From Brachionus rotundiformis (lineage: Eukaryota; Rotifera; Eurotatoria; Ploima; Brachionidae), in assembly GCA_016802295.1 (NCBI GenBank), contig JAESIW010000124.1:1076031-1140030 (forward strand): 64,000 bases of DNA, in the 5' to 3' direction. Positions within the stretch are counted from its first letter, which is position 1. Each line of letters begins with the position of its first letter. Made by a program: the position numbers and the translations under genes. Below, piece by piece: positions 1-10,489 of the stretch. The notes below the pieces were generated by a model, which did no database searches, was not told the DNA's origin, and worked only from the letters and a program-made list of their open reading frames with translations.

Positions 1-2
1 CT

Positions 3-791
3 CACAAATTAGCCAAAGAAGGCGCTAAAGTTGTGGTTAGCAGTCGAAAACAAGAAAAAGTCAATAAAGCCATTGAGCAATTAAAATCTGAAAATCTAGA
101 TTGTTTAGGCCTAGTGTGCCATGTTGGCAAAGAAAGTGACAGGAAAAATCTAATTGAAAAAACTGTTGAAAATTATGGTGGTATAGATATCCTTGTTTCC
201 AATGCTGCTACAAATCCAAACTTTGGAAATATTTTTGATGTAAAAAATACACCCAAATGTCTTTATTTAAATAATTAATAAGTGCAAAATTTAGATCGAT
301 GAAAATGGCTGGGATAAATTGTTTGACACAAATGTAAAATCAACATTTTTCATTATAAAACAAGCCATTCCATATCTAAAACAACGCAAGGATTCTAATA
401 TCTTAATTATTAGCTCAATAGCCGGATATACTCCTTTTCAAGTATGATGAAAAAAAAATGAATATTCTAGTAATAATTTGTTTAATAGCTGATAGCACCT
501 TATTCAATAAGTAAAACAGCTTTGATTGGAATGACTAAAGCAATGGCACCACCTTGTTCGGACATGGGAATTAGAGTAAACTGCATTGCTCCTGGTGTGA
601 TAAAGACACAATTCAGCAAAGCTCTCTGGCAAGATGAAGAAATGTTCAAAGAAACTGCTGATTGCTTCATGAAACGTGTTGGTCATTCAGAAGAGGTTGC
701 ATCAACTGCTGCTTTCTTATGCAGTACGGATGCTTCATATATAACTGGCGAAACAATTGTATGCGCCGGTGGTACCAATGCACGCCTTTAA
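3..791 (+). CDS. DHRS4: DHRS4-like short-chain dehydrogenase/reductase, 5' partial
   Basis: NADPH-dependent carbonyl/retinal reductase of the SDR superfamily; DHRS4 enzymes are peroxisomal. The gene runs in from the left edge, so the glycine-rich nucleotide-binding start is missing. Exons are 3-239, 295-441 and 489-791, joined by GT-AG introns of 55 and 47 bp, both in phase 0. Visible family motifs are VVVSSRK, CHVGK, DILVSNAA (NNAG equivalent), ISSIAGY holding the catalytic Ser, YSISK (the YxxxK pair), RVNCIAPG, and DASYITGE near the end. The protein ends in ARL, which fits the PTS1 rule (S/A/C-K/R/H-L), so peroxisomal import is likely. Alignment with remembered DHRS4 sequence is close along the whole length. 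It ends about 90 bp before the 3' end of a convergent orphan gene. Confidence 0.9.
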
Positions 792-880
792 ATTTTAATA
801 TTTATTAGTTTAATAAAATAGAATAGTAAAAAATATATTTTTTTTAATTAAGTAGTTTCAAGCTTTTTCATTTATATTTT

Positions 881-1357
881 TTAAGAATTATTTTCATCTA
901 AATAATCAAAATCGTCGAATTTAGTATTAAAATGAGTATTCTTCAATTCTTCAAAATCATCAGTATCATTATTTAGAGTAAAATCCGAATCAAATTCTTC
1001 AATTTTTGGCTTTTTTTTAGAATCATTATTATCATCTAGATAATAAAAGAAGTCATCAGAATTAAGTTTATCTTTTTTATCTATTTTTTCACAAAAATCA
1101 AATTCATCTTGTGCACTATCGCAATTCGTTTTCAAATTGATATTTAGATATTTTTGCCTAAGCCTGTTAAAAAGTACATCCAATCTATTTTCCATATTTT
1201 TTTTGTTTGTGTCATTAAGGTCCAATTTAGCCAAAGAATGCAATTTGAAATGGTCATTTGAGCTTTTGAGAACAATGTCCATCAACGATTCCTTCAAAAG
1301 TGAACAGGAAAAGTCAAAAATGTCGTTTAGTTCACTTGTATCTTTATTGCCAGACAT
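881..1357 (-). CDS. uncharacterised acidic 158-residue protein
   Basis: I do not recognise this protein. It is a single open frame starting at an ATG (MSGNKDTSEL) and ending 89 bp from the end of the DHRS4-like gene, in convergent orientation. The first 80 residues look helical, with the stretch ENRLDVLFNRLRQKY resembling a short coiled coil. The second half is very rich in Asp, Glu and Asn (for example DDFFYYLDDNND), probably disordered. There is no signal peptide or membrane segment. A faint resemblance to the helical core of small Mediator subunits such as MED30 is too weak to name it. It could be a real small nuclear protein or the last exon of a longer gene. Confidence 0.5.
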   Translation of the reverse strand: MSGNKDTSELNDIFDFSCSLLKESLMDIVLKSSNDHFKLHSLAKLDLNDTNKKNMENRLDVLFNRLRQKYLNINLKTNCDSAQDEFDFCEKIDKKDKLNSDDFFYYLDDNNDSKKKPKIEEFDSDFTLNNDTDDFEELKNTHFNTKFDDFDYLDENNS

Positions 1358-1504
1358 CTTAAATATCCTTTATAACAAGCTAAGATAAAAAATAATTTAG
1401 TGCCAGTTGAACAACACACTTTTTTTTTATACAAGATAGCGGGTTAAAAAAAATTCTATTTATTGAAAAATTGAAGCTCATTTAAAAAAATTATAAATAA
1501 ATTA

Positions 1505-4146
1505 TTAATCGGTATTTTCAGATTTTCGCTCTGTATTTTCTTTATTATTGCTCGATTTTTTAACTCTTTCCTCTTTTGCCTTTTTAATACAATCAAACAT
1601 ATACAAATACTTAATAATAAAATAATTAGTTTAATAGATATTAAAAATTAAGAATTAATTTACAAATCCTGTGTAAATTTTAATTCTTTTGTTCGGCTTA
1701 TTGGGTATCTTGATCTCAAATACAACTGCCATTTCTTCGTTGTCCACATCTATGGTAACAAAATCTTCATATTGAAATTCGACCACTTTATTCGGCTCTA
1801 TTTCACCTTCACTAGAGCACGCTCTGAGCTGAAAACAAGAAGCATTCAAAGCTGCTATTACGTGACCATTTTTACGCGAATCACATGGACAATGCGGAAA
1901 GACAAACTCACCATAGCCATTAAATTTGTGCACATGCTTCAAGAAGTCCAAGTAGCGGTGGTTTTCTTTAAGAAAGTTTATATCTATGTCATAGTTGTCT
2001 GGTATTTTGATTATTCCTCTGTCTAAGTCTTCCACGGCCTAAAAAAATACACATACGAATTAATAATTTTGCTAATTAGGATTTTTTTCATTATTCAATT
2101 TAAAAAAGTATTATCAGTTGAAATTTTATATTAATCTTGACCAAGTATAAATATTTAGTGGGAGAATTTCCATCATAATAATTTCAACAAAAAATTAAGT
2201 GACCAAATAAAAAATTATTAATTAATATCATATCAAAGCACCTTTAAATTGTAATAAATTAAGAAAATTTTTTTTATTTAACTTAAATATTATCTTTTAG
2301 AATTTAATATTTTAGATTTTAGATAAACAAAATGTTCTAATCTAAGCTAATCTAAAAATTTTCTTCAAAGATATTTATTAAAAAACATATGATTATTTTA
2401 AAATAAAAATATTTGACAAAATATATGTCTATACTTTTAAAAAGAATATTATTTTATTTTATATAATTTTATTATACATTCTGTTTGATTGACTTTCTTT
2501 GCTGGTATATAAAGATGAGTGTAATTTGGTAAAAGATAATTTCATATTAGCTCCGAGCAATTAAATGTAAAAATATTAAATTATTAATATTAATATTAAT
2601 AGTGCTCATGCGAATATTTTGAAATAATGTTTGTCTTTGAATATTAGTAATAGTAATGGTAACTGCTTGGTCCAGAAAAGAGACTTAGATTCTATATGAC
2701 TGGGAAGCATTTGGCTAAATAAAGGCAGAAAGATCTTTATCAAATGTTTTGGCTAAACATATCAAATAATATTTTTTCAATGGCCAACATGGTCAGATTT
2801 AAGAATAACTTAGCTTTTTGAGAAGTTTTTTTTTGACTTCCAAACAATGTGGTACAAAATTACCTGATGGAATAAAAAAGACAAAGTCAGATCATTTTTG
2901 GCCAACAAGCTCTCATTTTTAACATTAAAGTACCATTTTTTCATGCAAATACAATTTTGATTCTTGACGCTATTAGAAAATTCATTAGTAGTCTGATTGT
3001 TTTGCAGGTAGACTAAATAAGGTTGTTCATTGGGTCTCAATTTGCGCTCTTAAACGACCAAATTAGTCAAAAAATTAGCTTTTATTTTCCCAAATTACCA
3101 AATGTTTGGTCAATTATTTCAAAAAGATAAAAAAAAGAAGCTAGCTGAGCATCTAAATTAATAGACTGGACTAAATTATTGAAAACTTGGTCTGAATTGG
3201 CATTTCTTTGTATGCTAACTGGGCATATTTTTTTATTTGGCAACAAAATGTTTAGCTTGATCAGATCCAATTTGCTGGGAGATTCTGTTTTGCCGATGCG
3301 AACGGGCTCCAAGTCCTCGGAGTCCGAATTTTCGAACAGTCTATTAGTGGTCACACTCTTGCCATTTGGCACCTTGTGCACAGGCATCTCAATCGGCTTG
3401 TCAATTGGCTCGTTTAGACACAGAAATTGTCTCACTATGTCAGATTCGAAAATGCACCGCACCGAGCATATCTTGTCCAGATAGGCCTCCAGGTCTCTTC
3501 TCCTTTGGTCGAGCTGCTTTTCGGAGAGGCGAAATGGCCACTTGGACGGCAACGAGGGAAAAGCAAAATCGGAAAACTCGCGCCTTAACAAAGAACTAAA
3601 CACATCGAACTCCTTAAATCGCCTTGAACACAAAAACTTGTTTGATAAATAAATGTTGTAGACAGTGTAGCGGTCGCCATTGGACGACTTGAGCTCGGCA
3701 AAGTCCGGTATGGTGACAGAGAGCGGTCGTCGTTCTGAATAATCGTTCGAATGAGTGGAAGAGTTGTCCGAGTTGGCGTTTTCGTTCGAATTGGAGCCAT
3801 ATTCGGGGTCATTGGGCACCGAAATGACCGTCAGTGTGAGATAATCGCCGCCTGATTTGATCAAGTCAACAACTTGTTTGTGAGTGGATCCATCGACGTT
3901 TTTGCCATTCACCTCCACAATTCTGTCCCCGCGACACAAACCGGCTTTGTCAGCGGCGCCACCTTTCAGAACAGCGCTCACTTGTTGCAATGGCGCATAG
4001 AACTCGCCATTGTACAGCTTCAATGGACCACCTTCGCTGACTTGACCACGAACATTGAAGCCAAAGCCTGTCTCCGATTTTTGGATGAATATTTTGCGCG
4101 GCTCTGATGGCTTTGGCTCCGATGCTGTTCGAATTAGCTTGGACAT
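1505..4146 (-). CDS. SNX27: sorting nexin-27 (PDZ-PX-FERM-like)
   Basis: Endosomal cargo adaptor that links PDZ-ligand receptors to retromer for recycling to the plasma membrane. Exons on the minus strand are 4146-3099, 3048-2864, 2038-1664 and 1609-1505; introns are 50, about 825 and about 54 bp; the product is about 570 residues (human 541). Order: PDZ from about residue 17 (FGFNVRGQVSEGGPL, then GGAADKAGL and GDRIVEVNG), PX at about 150-245 (RRFKEFDVFSSLLRREF and FPSLPSKWPFRLSE), then the FERM-like module (RKLRPNEQPYLVYLQ, FPHCPCDSRKNGHVIAAL). The last exon supplies the tail YLYMFDCIKKAKEE. Phases match at all three joins. The large second intron is unusual here. The start ATG faces innexin A across a 560-bp divergent gap. 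Confidence 0.93.
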
Positions 4147-4706
4147 GTTACAATTTCATTTGAAGTGTGGACTTTATTTGTTTTAGTTTCTAGGTCGCTT
4201 GGACAATTCGGGACAATTTAAATTGATCAATTTGTTTTTAGTTCTATGATTTATTTTCGTATATAAATATATATATATAAATAATTATTATTATTTTTTC
4301 AAAATTAAATCATATTTTAAAATAAATTATTTTTATTTTTAAATTTTTTTCTCATTTTGGCTTTGGGCAAAACAAAATTAACATTTAAATTGATCAAATT
4401 TAAATTAATTTAAAAGATCATTTTTTAGTTTAATTAATAATTAAAAAGTTGGTTTCAAAAAAAAGTATTTATTTAAAACTAAATCATTTTTAAATCTTTA
4501 ATGAAAAATTATAACTTTTTTAAATTTTTAAAACTTTTTTAAACTTCATATCAAAAAGCAAAAGCACAGACTTTTGAATCTACGCTGGTCTTGCTTTGAA
4601 CCATTTAAAAATAAAAAATAATTTTGTATAAACCTCTTAAAATAAATTGAGTAAAACAATTAAATAAGCTTAACTAGATAAAAGAATTATGTTCTAAAGT
4701 GATAAA
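4147..4706. promoter_or_regulatory. divergent intergenic gap SNX27 / innexin A
   Basis: This is 560 bp of AT-rich sequence between two start codons pointing away from each other, so both promoters and 5' UTRs probably lie here. There are poly-A/T runs and an (AT)n stretch near 4260-4280. I see no open frame or RNA gene. The sequence just before innexin A's ATG does not match the sequence before innexin B's ATG. Confidence 0.4.
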
Positions 4707-5884
4707 ATGGTCTGGCAATTTATAGATGTTTTTAAGAAAGTCTATTCGTCCAACAGAATACAGGACGATGACTTTTCGGACAGGCTCAATCACCGATACA
4801 CAGTGGCAGTGCTGATATTGTTCTGTATATTGGTTGGCTCATCTCAGTTTGTCGGCTCGCCCATAGCATGCTGGGCACCGGCACATTTCACTGGCGCTAT
4901 GGTAACATACACAAACTACATTTGCTGGATATCCAACACTTACTTTGTGCCAACTGGTGACACTCTTCCCACGCCAAACGAGTATCGCCAGTACAGAATA
5001 AACTACTATCAATGGGTGCCGTTCATTTTGGCAATGATGGCGTTTTTTTTCTACTCACCATTTGCTGTGTGGCACTTGTTGGCCAAGCCGAGTGGACTCG
5101 ACTCCAAATCAGTGATGAAAATAATCTCCAGCATGGACGCCAGCTCGGCCGAATCAAGGGACAAAACAATGAGAAATGCTGTCAAGTTGATCGACAGGGC
5201 TATTGACTATCACAGAGACTACTATGACCAATCGTGTATTGGTCAAATGAGAAGAAGAATAACCAGATGTCTTTTGCCAAGAAACAAGTCTGGTTGTTAC
5301 ATAAGTGCTTTGTACATGCTTGTCAAAATACTCTATTTGGTAAATGTGTGTGGACAGTTTTTTCTGCTCAATGCTTTCATGGGACCCAGATTCAACATTT
5401 ATGGATTTGAGGTGATCAGAGATTTGGTAGAGGGTAAAGACTTTTGGGAATCGTCCAGATTTCCGCGCGTTACTTTGTGCGATTTTACCATTCGAACACT
5501 TGGCGAGAACAATCAGCGTCACACCATTCAATGCACCCTTCCAATCAATCTATTCAATGAGAAAATATTCATTTTTATCTGGTTTTGGCTCTTTTTGGTT
5601 GCCACTTTCTCCACATACTCTTTCCTCATCTGGCTATTCTCATTCACCAGCTCGTCTCGCATGTCTTTTGTCAAACGATACCTAAAAGTACAAGAGCGCA
5701 TTGGCTACTTGTCCAACTCGACTCTCAACGAGTCCAAAGTTCTGGACGCATTCTTGTACGAGTACCTAAGACATGACGGAGTTTTCTTGCTCAGAATAGT
5801 CAAAAAGAACACCAATGATATTGTTGTAGGCGAATTGGTAAGTGCCTTATGGGACAACTTTAAAAAGTATCCAAGATTTGCCAT
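4707..5884 (+). repeat. left arm of a 1,178-bp inverted repeat (innexin coding sequence)
   Basis: These 1,178 bases match, in reverse complement, bases 9312-10489. I compared several long segments directly and every out-of-frame open reading frame inside is duplicated exactly, implying identity or near-identity. The left boundary is the ATG itself (the base before it is A here and T in the other copy); the right boundary follows TTTGCCAT. Confidence 0.92.
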
Positions 5885-6002
5885 TCACAGCACAGATTCA
5901 CAAGATGTTACAATAGAAAAAAATAATGAAGCTAAGATGAATCAAATTTATGCATGCAATGGTGATGCTCATTTATTACAAAACCCTTATCATGAAAATT
6001 AA
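4707..6002 (+). CDS. innexin A (gap-junction protein)
   Basis: Invertebrate gap-junction/hemichannel subunit, 431 residues in one exon, with a four-membrane-pass layout. TM1 is near residues 30-50. The first extracellular loop has two Cys (CWAPAHF and CWISNTY). The family signature YYQWVPF lies just before TM2 (ILAMMAFFFYSPFAVWHLL). TM3 is near LVKILYLVNVCGQFFLLNAF. The second loop has two Cys (CDFTIRTL and CTLPINLFNEKIF). TM4 is FIWFWLFLVATFSTYSFLIW. The cytoplasmic tail ends in HLLQNPYHEN. The first 1,178 bp, beginning at the A of the ATG, read identically to innexin B on the opposite strand; the last 39 codons are diverged but still alignable. Confidence 0.97.
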   Translation: MVWQFIDVFKKVYSSNRIQDDDFSDRLNHRYTVAVLILFCILVGSSQFVGSPIACWAPAHFTGAMVTYTNYICWISNTYFVPTGDTLPTPNEYRQYRINYYQWVPFILAMMAFFFYSPFAVWHLLAKPSGLDSKSVMKIISSMDASSAESRDKTMRNAVKLIDRAIDYHRDYYDQSCIGQMRRRITRCLLPRNKSGCYISALYMLVKILYLVNVCGQFFLLNAFMGPRFNIYGFEVIRDLVEGKDFWESSRFPRVTLCDFTIRTLGENNQRHTIQCTLPINLFNEKIFIFIWFWLFLVATFSTYSFLIWLFSFTSSSRMSFVKRYLKVQERIGYLSNSTLNESKVLDAFLYEYLRHDGVFLLRIVKKNTNDIVVGELVSALWDNFKKYPRFAIHSTDSQDVTIEKNNEAKMNQIYACNGDAHLLQNPYHEN

Positions 6003-6572
6003 ATTTTTTTACTTTAATTTTTACAAATTAATTAATTAATTAATTAATGACAATTTTTATTTGAAATTTAAATTATTTTGTTTAGACCAATTAATGCTTT
6101 TTTTATTAAATAAGCAATGGTGTTTTTTTTTACTGTTTTTAAAAATTGGTCTTTTGATATGTAAAATTTGGTAATAAAATAAATTGTTTAACAAAAAAAT
6201 TAATTTTATCAATTAAATTTTATTTATATTTTATTTAAAGAAAAATACAAATTTTTCAAAAGCCATTTCTTCAAGAAACACGCTCATTATAAAGTTAAAG
6301 ATCCTCATTATTGTGACCATAATTAGCGCTTGTAGCTTTCCTTTGTTCACAATGTAAATCCTAAGCTTTTCATTCAAATCCAACAATCAACATTAAATAA
6401 TAAAAATTAAGAAAAAAGGTTTGACTTTTGAGCGTAATAATACTTAAGCAAATTTTCTAAGCATGCTTAAATGCATTGCATCTTGGAAAATTAAATTTTA
6501 AAATTTTTAAAAATATATTAAATTAGAATGAAATCGTAAGTTTTTTATAATGGTCTAGCCAAATCTTTTAAA
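6003..6572. other. intergenic gap innexin A / peroxidase
   Basis: This is 570 bp of AT-rich sequence with a short (TTAA)n run near 6028-6048. It must hold innexin A's 3' UTR and the peroxidase promoter. No open frame, RNA gene or match to the sequence downstream of innexin B was seen. Confidence 0.4.
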
Positions 6573-8775
6573 ATGTTGCCATTAAGGCTTTTTTTTATGC
6601 TCTTGTGTTATGTGTACGCGCACAATCACGAGGGCCTTAATCTTGTGCCATTGTCCAACACAGCCAGGCTCTCTATCCCGCCAAGAAACTCTAAACCCCC
6701 TTCGACACCTTTCCAGTCTCCCATGCAACAAATCCTCAATCAAATAGCAGTGAGAAATTCCAATCCTGTTTCAGCACCAATGCCACAACCTGTGCCAATG
6801 GTCAATTCTATACATAAAGCCCCTGCACCAGTTCCCAAACCAGCTCCTGTGCCAGTTTCCAGGCCAGTTCCTAAACCAGCTCCTGCACCACTTTCCAAAC
6901 CTGTCCCTACTCCGAAGCAGACACCACCTGAAACAGAAATTGACAAGAAGAACATTCCAGTTCCAATTTTGTGCCCATTCAGCGAGCCAGTCAACTGTGA
7001 TGTTAACTTCCCCTATCGTACTTTGGATGGCTCATGCAATAACTTGAAAAACAATTGGATTGGCAAAGCCAAAATTCCATATAGACGAATACTCCGTGCT
7101 GCATATGCTGACGGAATAAGCGAGCCACGTGCTTCATTAGATGGCACAGAGCTTCCCAATCCAAGAGACATAACTTGTGGTCTGCATTCGGAAAAATATG
7201 AAATTGAGCCATTTGTCAATCATATTTTCATGCAATGGGGACAATGGGTTAACCATGACATAACCAGTTTTGCCATATCCACCGAAGAAGAAAAGGACAT
7301 TCCAGCTTGTACTAAATGCGAACGAACCACAAAATGCTTGCCAGTACAAATAACTTCCAATTTTACTTGTAATTGTATTCAGCAAATGTCACATAGATGC
7401 ATTGAATTTACACGCTCGACAGCAACTTTTAGTGATCCATCATGCAAAAATCCAGAACGTGGTCAACTAAACATGCAAACAGCTTTTCTAGATGGATCTT
7501 CCATTTATGGTGTAAGCGTTGAAGAGAACGAAAAACTCAGAGACAAAACTACCAATAGAGGAAAGATGATTGTATCTGCTGGAAATCTATTACCAAAAAA
7601 TAACAAAGAAAAACCATCTGATTGTCTAGATTTTACCAAAGAAAAACGTTGCTTTAAAGCTGGTGATGACAGATGCAATCAAAATACAGGCTTGATGACA
7701 TTTCATACAATGATGGTGCGTGAACATAACAGAATAGCAGACATTTTGTCCAATATGAATCCACAATGGTCTGATGAGACAATATTTCACGAAACCAGAA
7801 GAGTTGTAATCGCCCAAATTCAGCACATAACCTACAATGAATATTTGCCAATTCTTCTCGGACACGAGACATCTGCTTCTCTAAATTTACTACCAGGTTC
7901 TTTGTTTAACTACAATTCAAACATTGATCCAAGAGTTACCAATGAATACGCTGCCTCATATGGAAGATTTGGCCACTCCATGATAAGAACTCAATATTCA
8001 CGTGTCGATGGTGAATTTGAAAAAAGTGGTCACATGCCCATCTTGCTACGTCATGCTTACTTCAAAGCCAATCCATTTTACGATTCAGACCAAGGTGGCA
8101 TGGAATCAATTGTGCGTGGTTTGGTCAAAGATCCCATCATGAAAGTTGACAGATGGTTTACTGGTGATGTATCCAATCATTTATTTGAGACTTATGATAG
8201 CATGGGAAGACCTTTCCATTTTGATTTAATCTCCATAAACATACAAAGAGGCCGCGATCATGGTGTTCCCGGCTACCCTGAATTCAGAGATTTTTGTAGA
8301 CTAAAGCCTGTTAGGACATGGGAAGACTTGAACTCTGTCATTCAACCAGATACTGCTGCCTTTTTTAGACAAACATACAAATTTGTCGAAGACATTGATC
8401 TATTTAGTGCAATGGTAGCTGAATTCAAGCCAGAGGGAGCTTTGATCGGACCAACTTTGAACTGTTTGCTTGGCTTGCAATTTAGTGATTTGAAATTTGG
8501 TGACAGATTTTGGTACGAGACAAGCGAGTCGCCCGCAGCATTCACTCCAGCTCAGCTAATTGAATTGAGAAAAACATCATTGGCAAAATTATTGTGCAGA
8601 AATTTGGCCGATACTCCCAAGATGCCGCCAAGGGCAATGTTATCAATGAAATTAGAAGGGTATTTTATATCAACAATTTGGAATTAAATTTATATTAAAA
8701 TTTTTTTTATATAGTAATGAGTTGAAAGATTGTCAGCAATTGGAAGATATAAATTGGAACTTTTGGAAAGCCTAA
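6573..8775 (+). CDS. secreted animal heme peroxidase (peroxinectin/chorion-peroxidase type)
   Basis: Secreted heme-dependent peroxidase of about 715 residues. Exons are 6573-8659 and 8715-8775. Reading through the donor would give a false stop at 8687; the 55-bp intron restores the usual ending GNELKDCQQLEDINWNFWKA. A signal peptide (LRLFFMLLCYVYA) is followed by a Pro/Ala/Val/Lys linker (about residues 80-120), then the catalytic domain. Visible are the distal His (QWVNHDIT), the calcium loop (LDGSSIYG), the REHNR Arg, the proximal His (RFGHSMI) and the DLISINIQRGRDHG motif. All key residues are present, so it should be active. It lies between two inverted innexins. Likely roles in the family are matrix cross-linking or immunity; which one applies here is unknown. 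Confidence 0.93.
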
Positions 8776-9211
8776 ATATAACTTTATATTTTTAGACGAT
8801 TATTTTACCATTCTTTTTTTGTTATAAGTTATTACATAGGATTTAATTTATTAAAATAAATTTTTTAGTTTGAAATTGTTTATATTTTTTTAATTAATCG
8901 AAATACAGATTACAAATTTGTTAATTTTAATCTGGAAGATCCTATTTAGAGAATAAAATACTTTTCTTTTTTTCAAAAAATAATTATTTAATAATATTCC
9001 AAGTTATTATAAGTGGATTTTATATGAAAATAAAATAAATTATTTTTTTTTGAAATTTTATTAAAAATTTTTTACATGAATGAATTAAATAAAGAAACAG
9101 AGAAACAATTGTGAGACACCAGTAGAATTATCATTAAAAATTAATTAAAAAATGTGAAATAGTGTAGCAAAAAGCTGAGCTCAAAATTATTTCCTTTATA
9201 TGACAAAAAAT
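8776..9211. other. convergent 3' gap peroxidase / innexin B
   Basis: This is 436 bp of very AT-rich sequence between two convergent stop codons, presumably the 3' UTRs of both genes. Several AATAAA-like strings occur on both strands. No other feature is seen. Confidence 0.35.
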
Positions 9212-10489
9212 TTAAGAATGATAACCATTTGTTAAAAGATGAGAATCGCCATTTGGTTGATACAAGGCATTTAGTTTCTCATTTTCTTTCTGTATTGAAT
9301 CATCACTTCTGATGGCAAATCTTGGATACTTTTTAAAGTTGTCCCATAAGGCACTTACCAATTCGCCTACAACAATATCATTGGTGTTCTTTTTGACTAT
9401 TCTGAGCAAGAAAACTCCGTCATGTCTTAGGTACTCGTACAAGAATGCGTCCAGAACTTTGGACTCGTTGAGAGTCGAGTTGGACAAGTAGCCAATGCGC
9501 TCTTGTACTTTTAGGTATCGTTTGACAAAAGACATGCGAGACGAGCTGGTGAATGAGAATAGCCAGATGAGGAAAGAGTATGTGGAGAAAGTGGCAACCA
9601 AAAAGAGCCAAAACCAGATAAAAATGAATATTTTCTCATTGAATAGATTGATTGGAAGGGTGCATTGAATGGTGTGACGCTGATTGTTCTCGCCAAGTGT
9701 TCGAATGGTAAAATCGCACAAAGTAACGCGCGGAAATCTGGACGATTCCCAAAAGTCTTTACCCTCTACCAAATCTCTGATCACCTCAAATCCATAAATG
9801 TTGAATCTGGGTCCCATGAAAGCATTGAGCAGAAAAAACTGTCCACACACATTTACCAAATAGAGTATTTTGACAAGCATGTACAAAGCACTTATGTAAC
9901 AACCAGACTTGTTTCTTGGCAAAAGACATCTGGTTATTCTTCTTCTCATTTGACCAATACACGATTGGTCATAGTAGTCTCTGTGATAGTCAATAGCCCT
10001 GTCGATCAACTTGACAGCATTTCTCATTGTTTTGTCCCTTGATTCGGCCGAGCTGGCGTCCATGCTGGAGATTATTTTCATCACTGATTTGGAGTCGAGT
10101 CCACTCGGCTTGGCCAACAAGTGCCACACAGCAAATGGTGAGTAGAAAAAAAACGCCATCATTGCCAAAATGAACGGCACCCATTGATAGTAGTTTATTC
10201 TGTACTGGCGATACTCGTTTGGCGTGGGAAGAGTGTCACCAGTTGGCACAAAGTAAGTGTTGGATATCCAGCAAATGTAGTTTGTGTATGTTACCATAGC
10301 GCCAGTGAAATGTGCCGGTGCCCAGCATGCTATGGGCGAGCCGACAAACTGAGATGAGCCAACCAATATACAGAACAATATCAGCACTGCCACTGTGTAT
10401 CGGTGATTGAGCCTGTCCGAAAAGTCATCGTCCTGTATTCTGTTGGACGAATAGACTTTCTTAAAAACATCTATAAATTGCCAGACCAT
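9212..10489 (-). CDS. innexin B (gap-junction protein)
   Basis: Second innexin, 425 residues in one exon, starting at the ATG at 10489. An in-frame TTG lies three codons upstream, but the ATG aligns with innexin A's start. The first 392 or so residues are the same as innexin A, including the loop cysteines and YYQWVPF. The tails differ: this one has SIQKENEKLNALYQPNGDSH and ends NGYHS, about half of the positions matching the tail of innexin A. The combination of an identical body with diverged tail and flanks argues for recent gene conversion between older paralogues rather than a fresh duplication. It is transcribed toward the peroxidase gene. Confidence 0.97.
   Translation of the reverse strand: MVWQFIDVFKKVYSSNRIQDDDFSDRLNHRYTVAVLILFCILVGSSQFVGSPIACWAPAHFTGAMVTYTNYICWISNTYFVPTGDTLPTPNEYRQYRINYYQWVPFILAMMAFFFYSPFAVWHLLAKPSGLDSKSVMKIISSMDASSAESRDKTMRNAVKLIDRAIDYHRDYYDQSCIGQMRRRITRCLLPRNKSGCYISALYMLVKILYLVNVCGQFFLLNAFMGPRFNIYGFEVIRDLVEGKDFWESSRFPRVTLCDFTIRTLGENNQRHTIQCTLPINLFNEKIFIFIWFWLFLVATFSTYSFLIWLFSFTSSSRMSFVKRYLKVQERIGYLSNSTLNESKVLDAFLYEYLRHDGVFLLRIVKKNTNDIVVGELVSALWDNFKKYPRFAIRSDDSIQKENEKLNALYQPNGDSHLLTNGYHS
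9312..10489 (-). repeat. right arm of the 1,178-bp inverted repeat
   Basis: Reverse complement of 4707-5884, of exactly the same length, including an eight-base T run in the YYQWVPF region. The arms are separated by 3,427 bp (5885-9311) that contain the peroxidase gene. Confidence 0.92.

Noticed and set aside
1655..3040. Independent small genes at 1655-2035 and 2810-3040
   Set aside because: Both are exons of SNX27, fitting the FERM-like module with correct splice phases.
5012..5776. Several overlapping open frames inside innexin A, and their copies inside innexin B (9420-10184)
   Set aside because: They are out-of-frame shadows of the innexin coding sequence; being duplicated exactly only reflects the identity of the two arms.
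8642..8687. Peroxidase ending at the stop at 8687
   Set aside because: Splicing at 8659/8715 gives the family's usual NELxxC ending; the earlier stop is intronic read-through.
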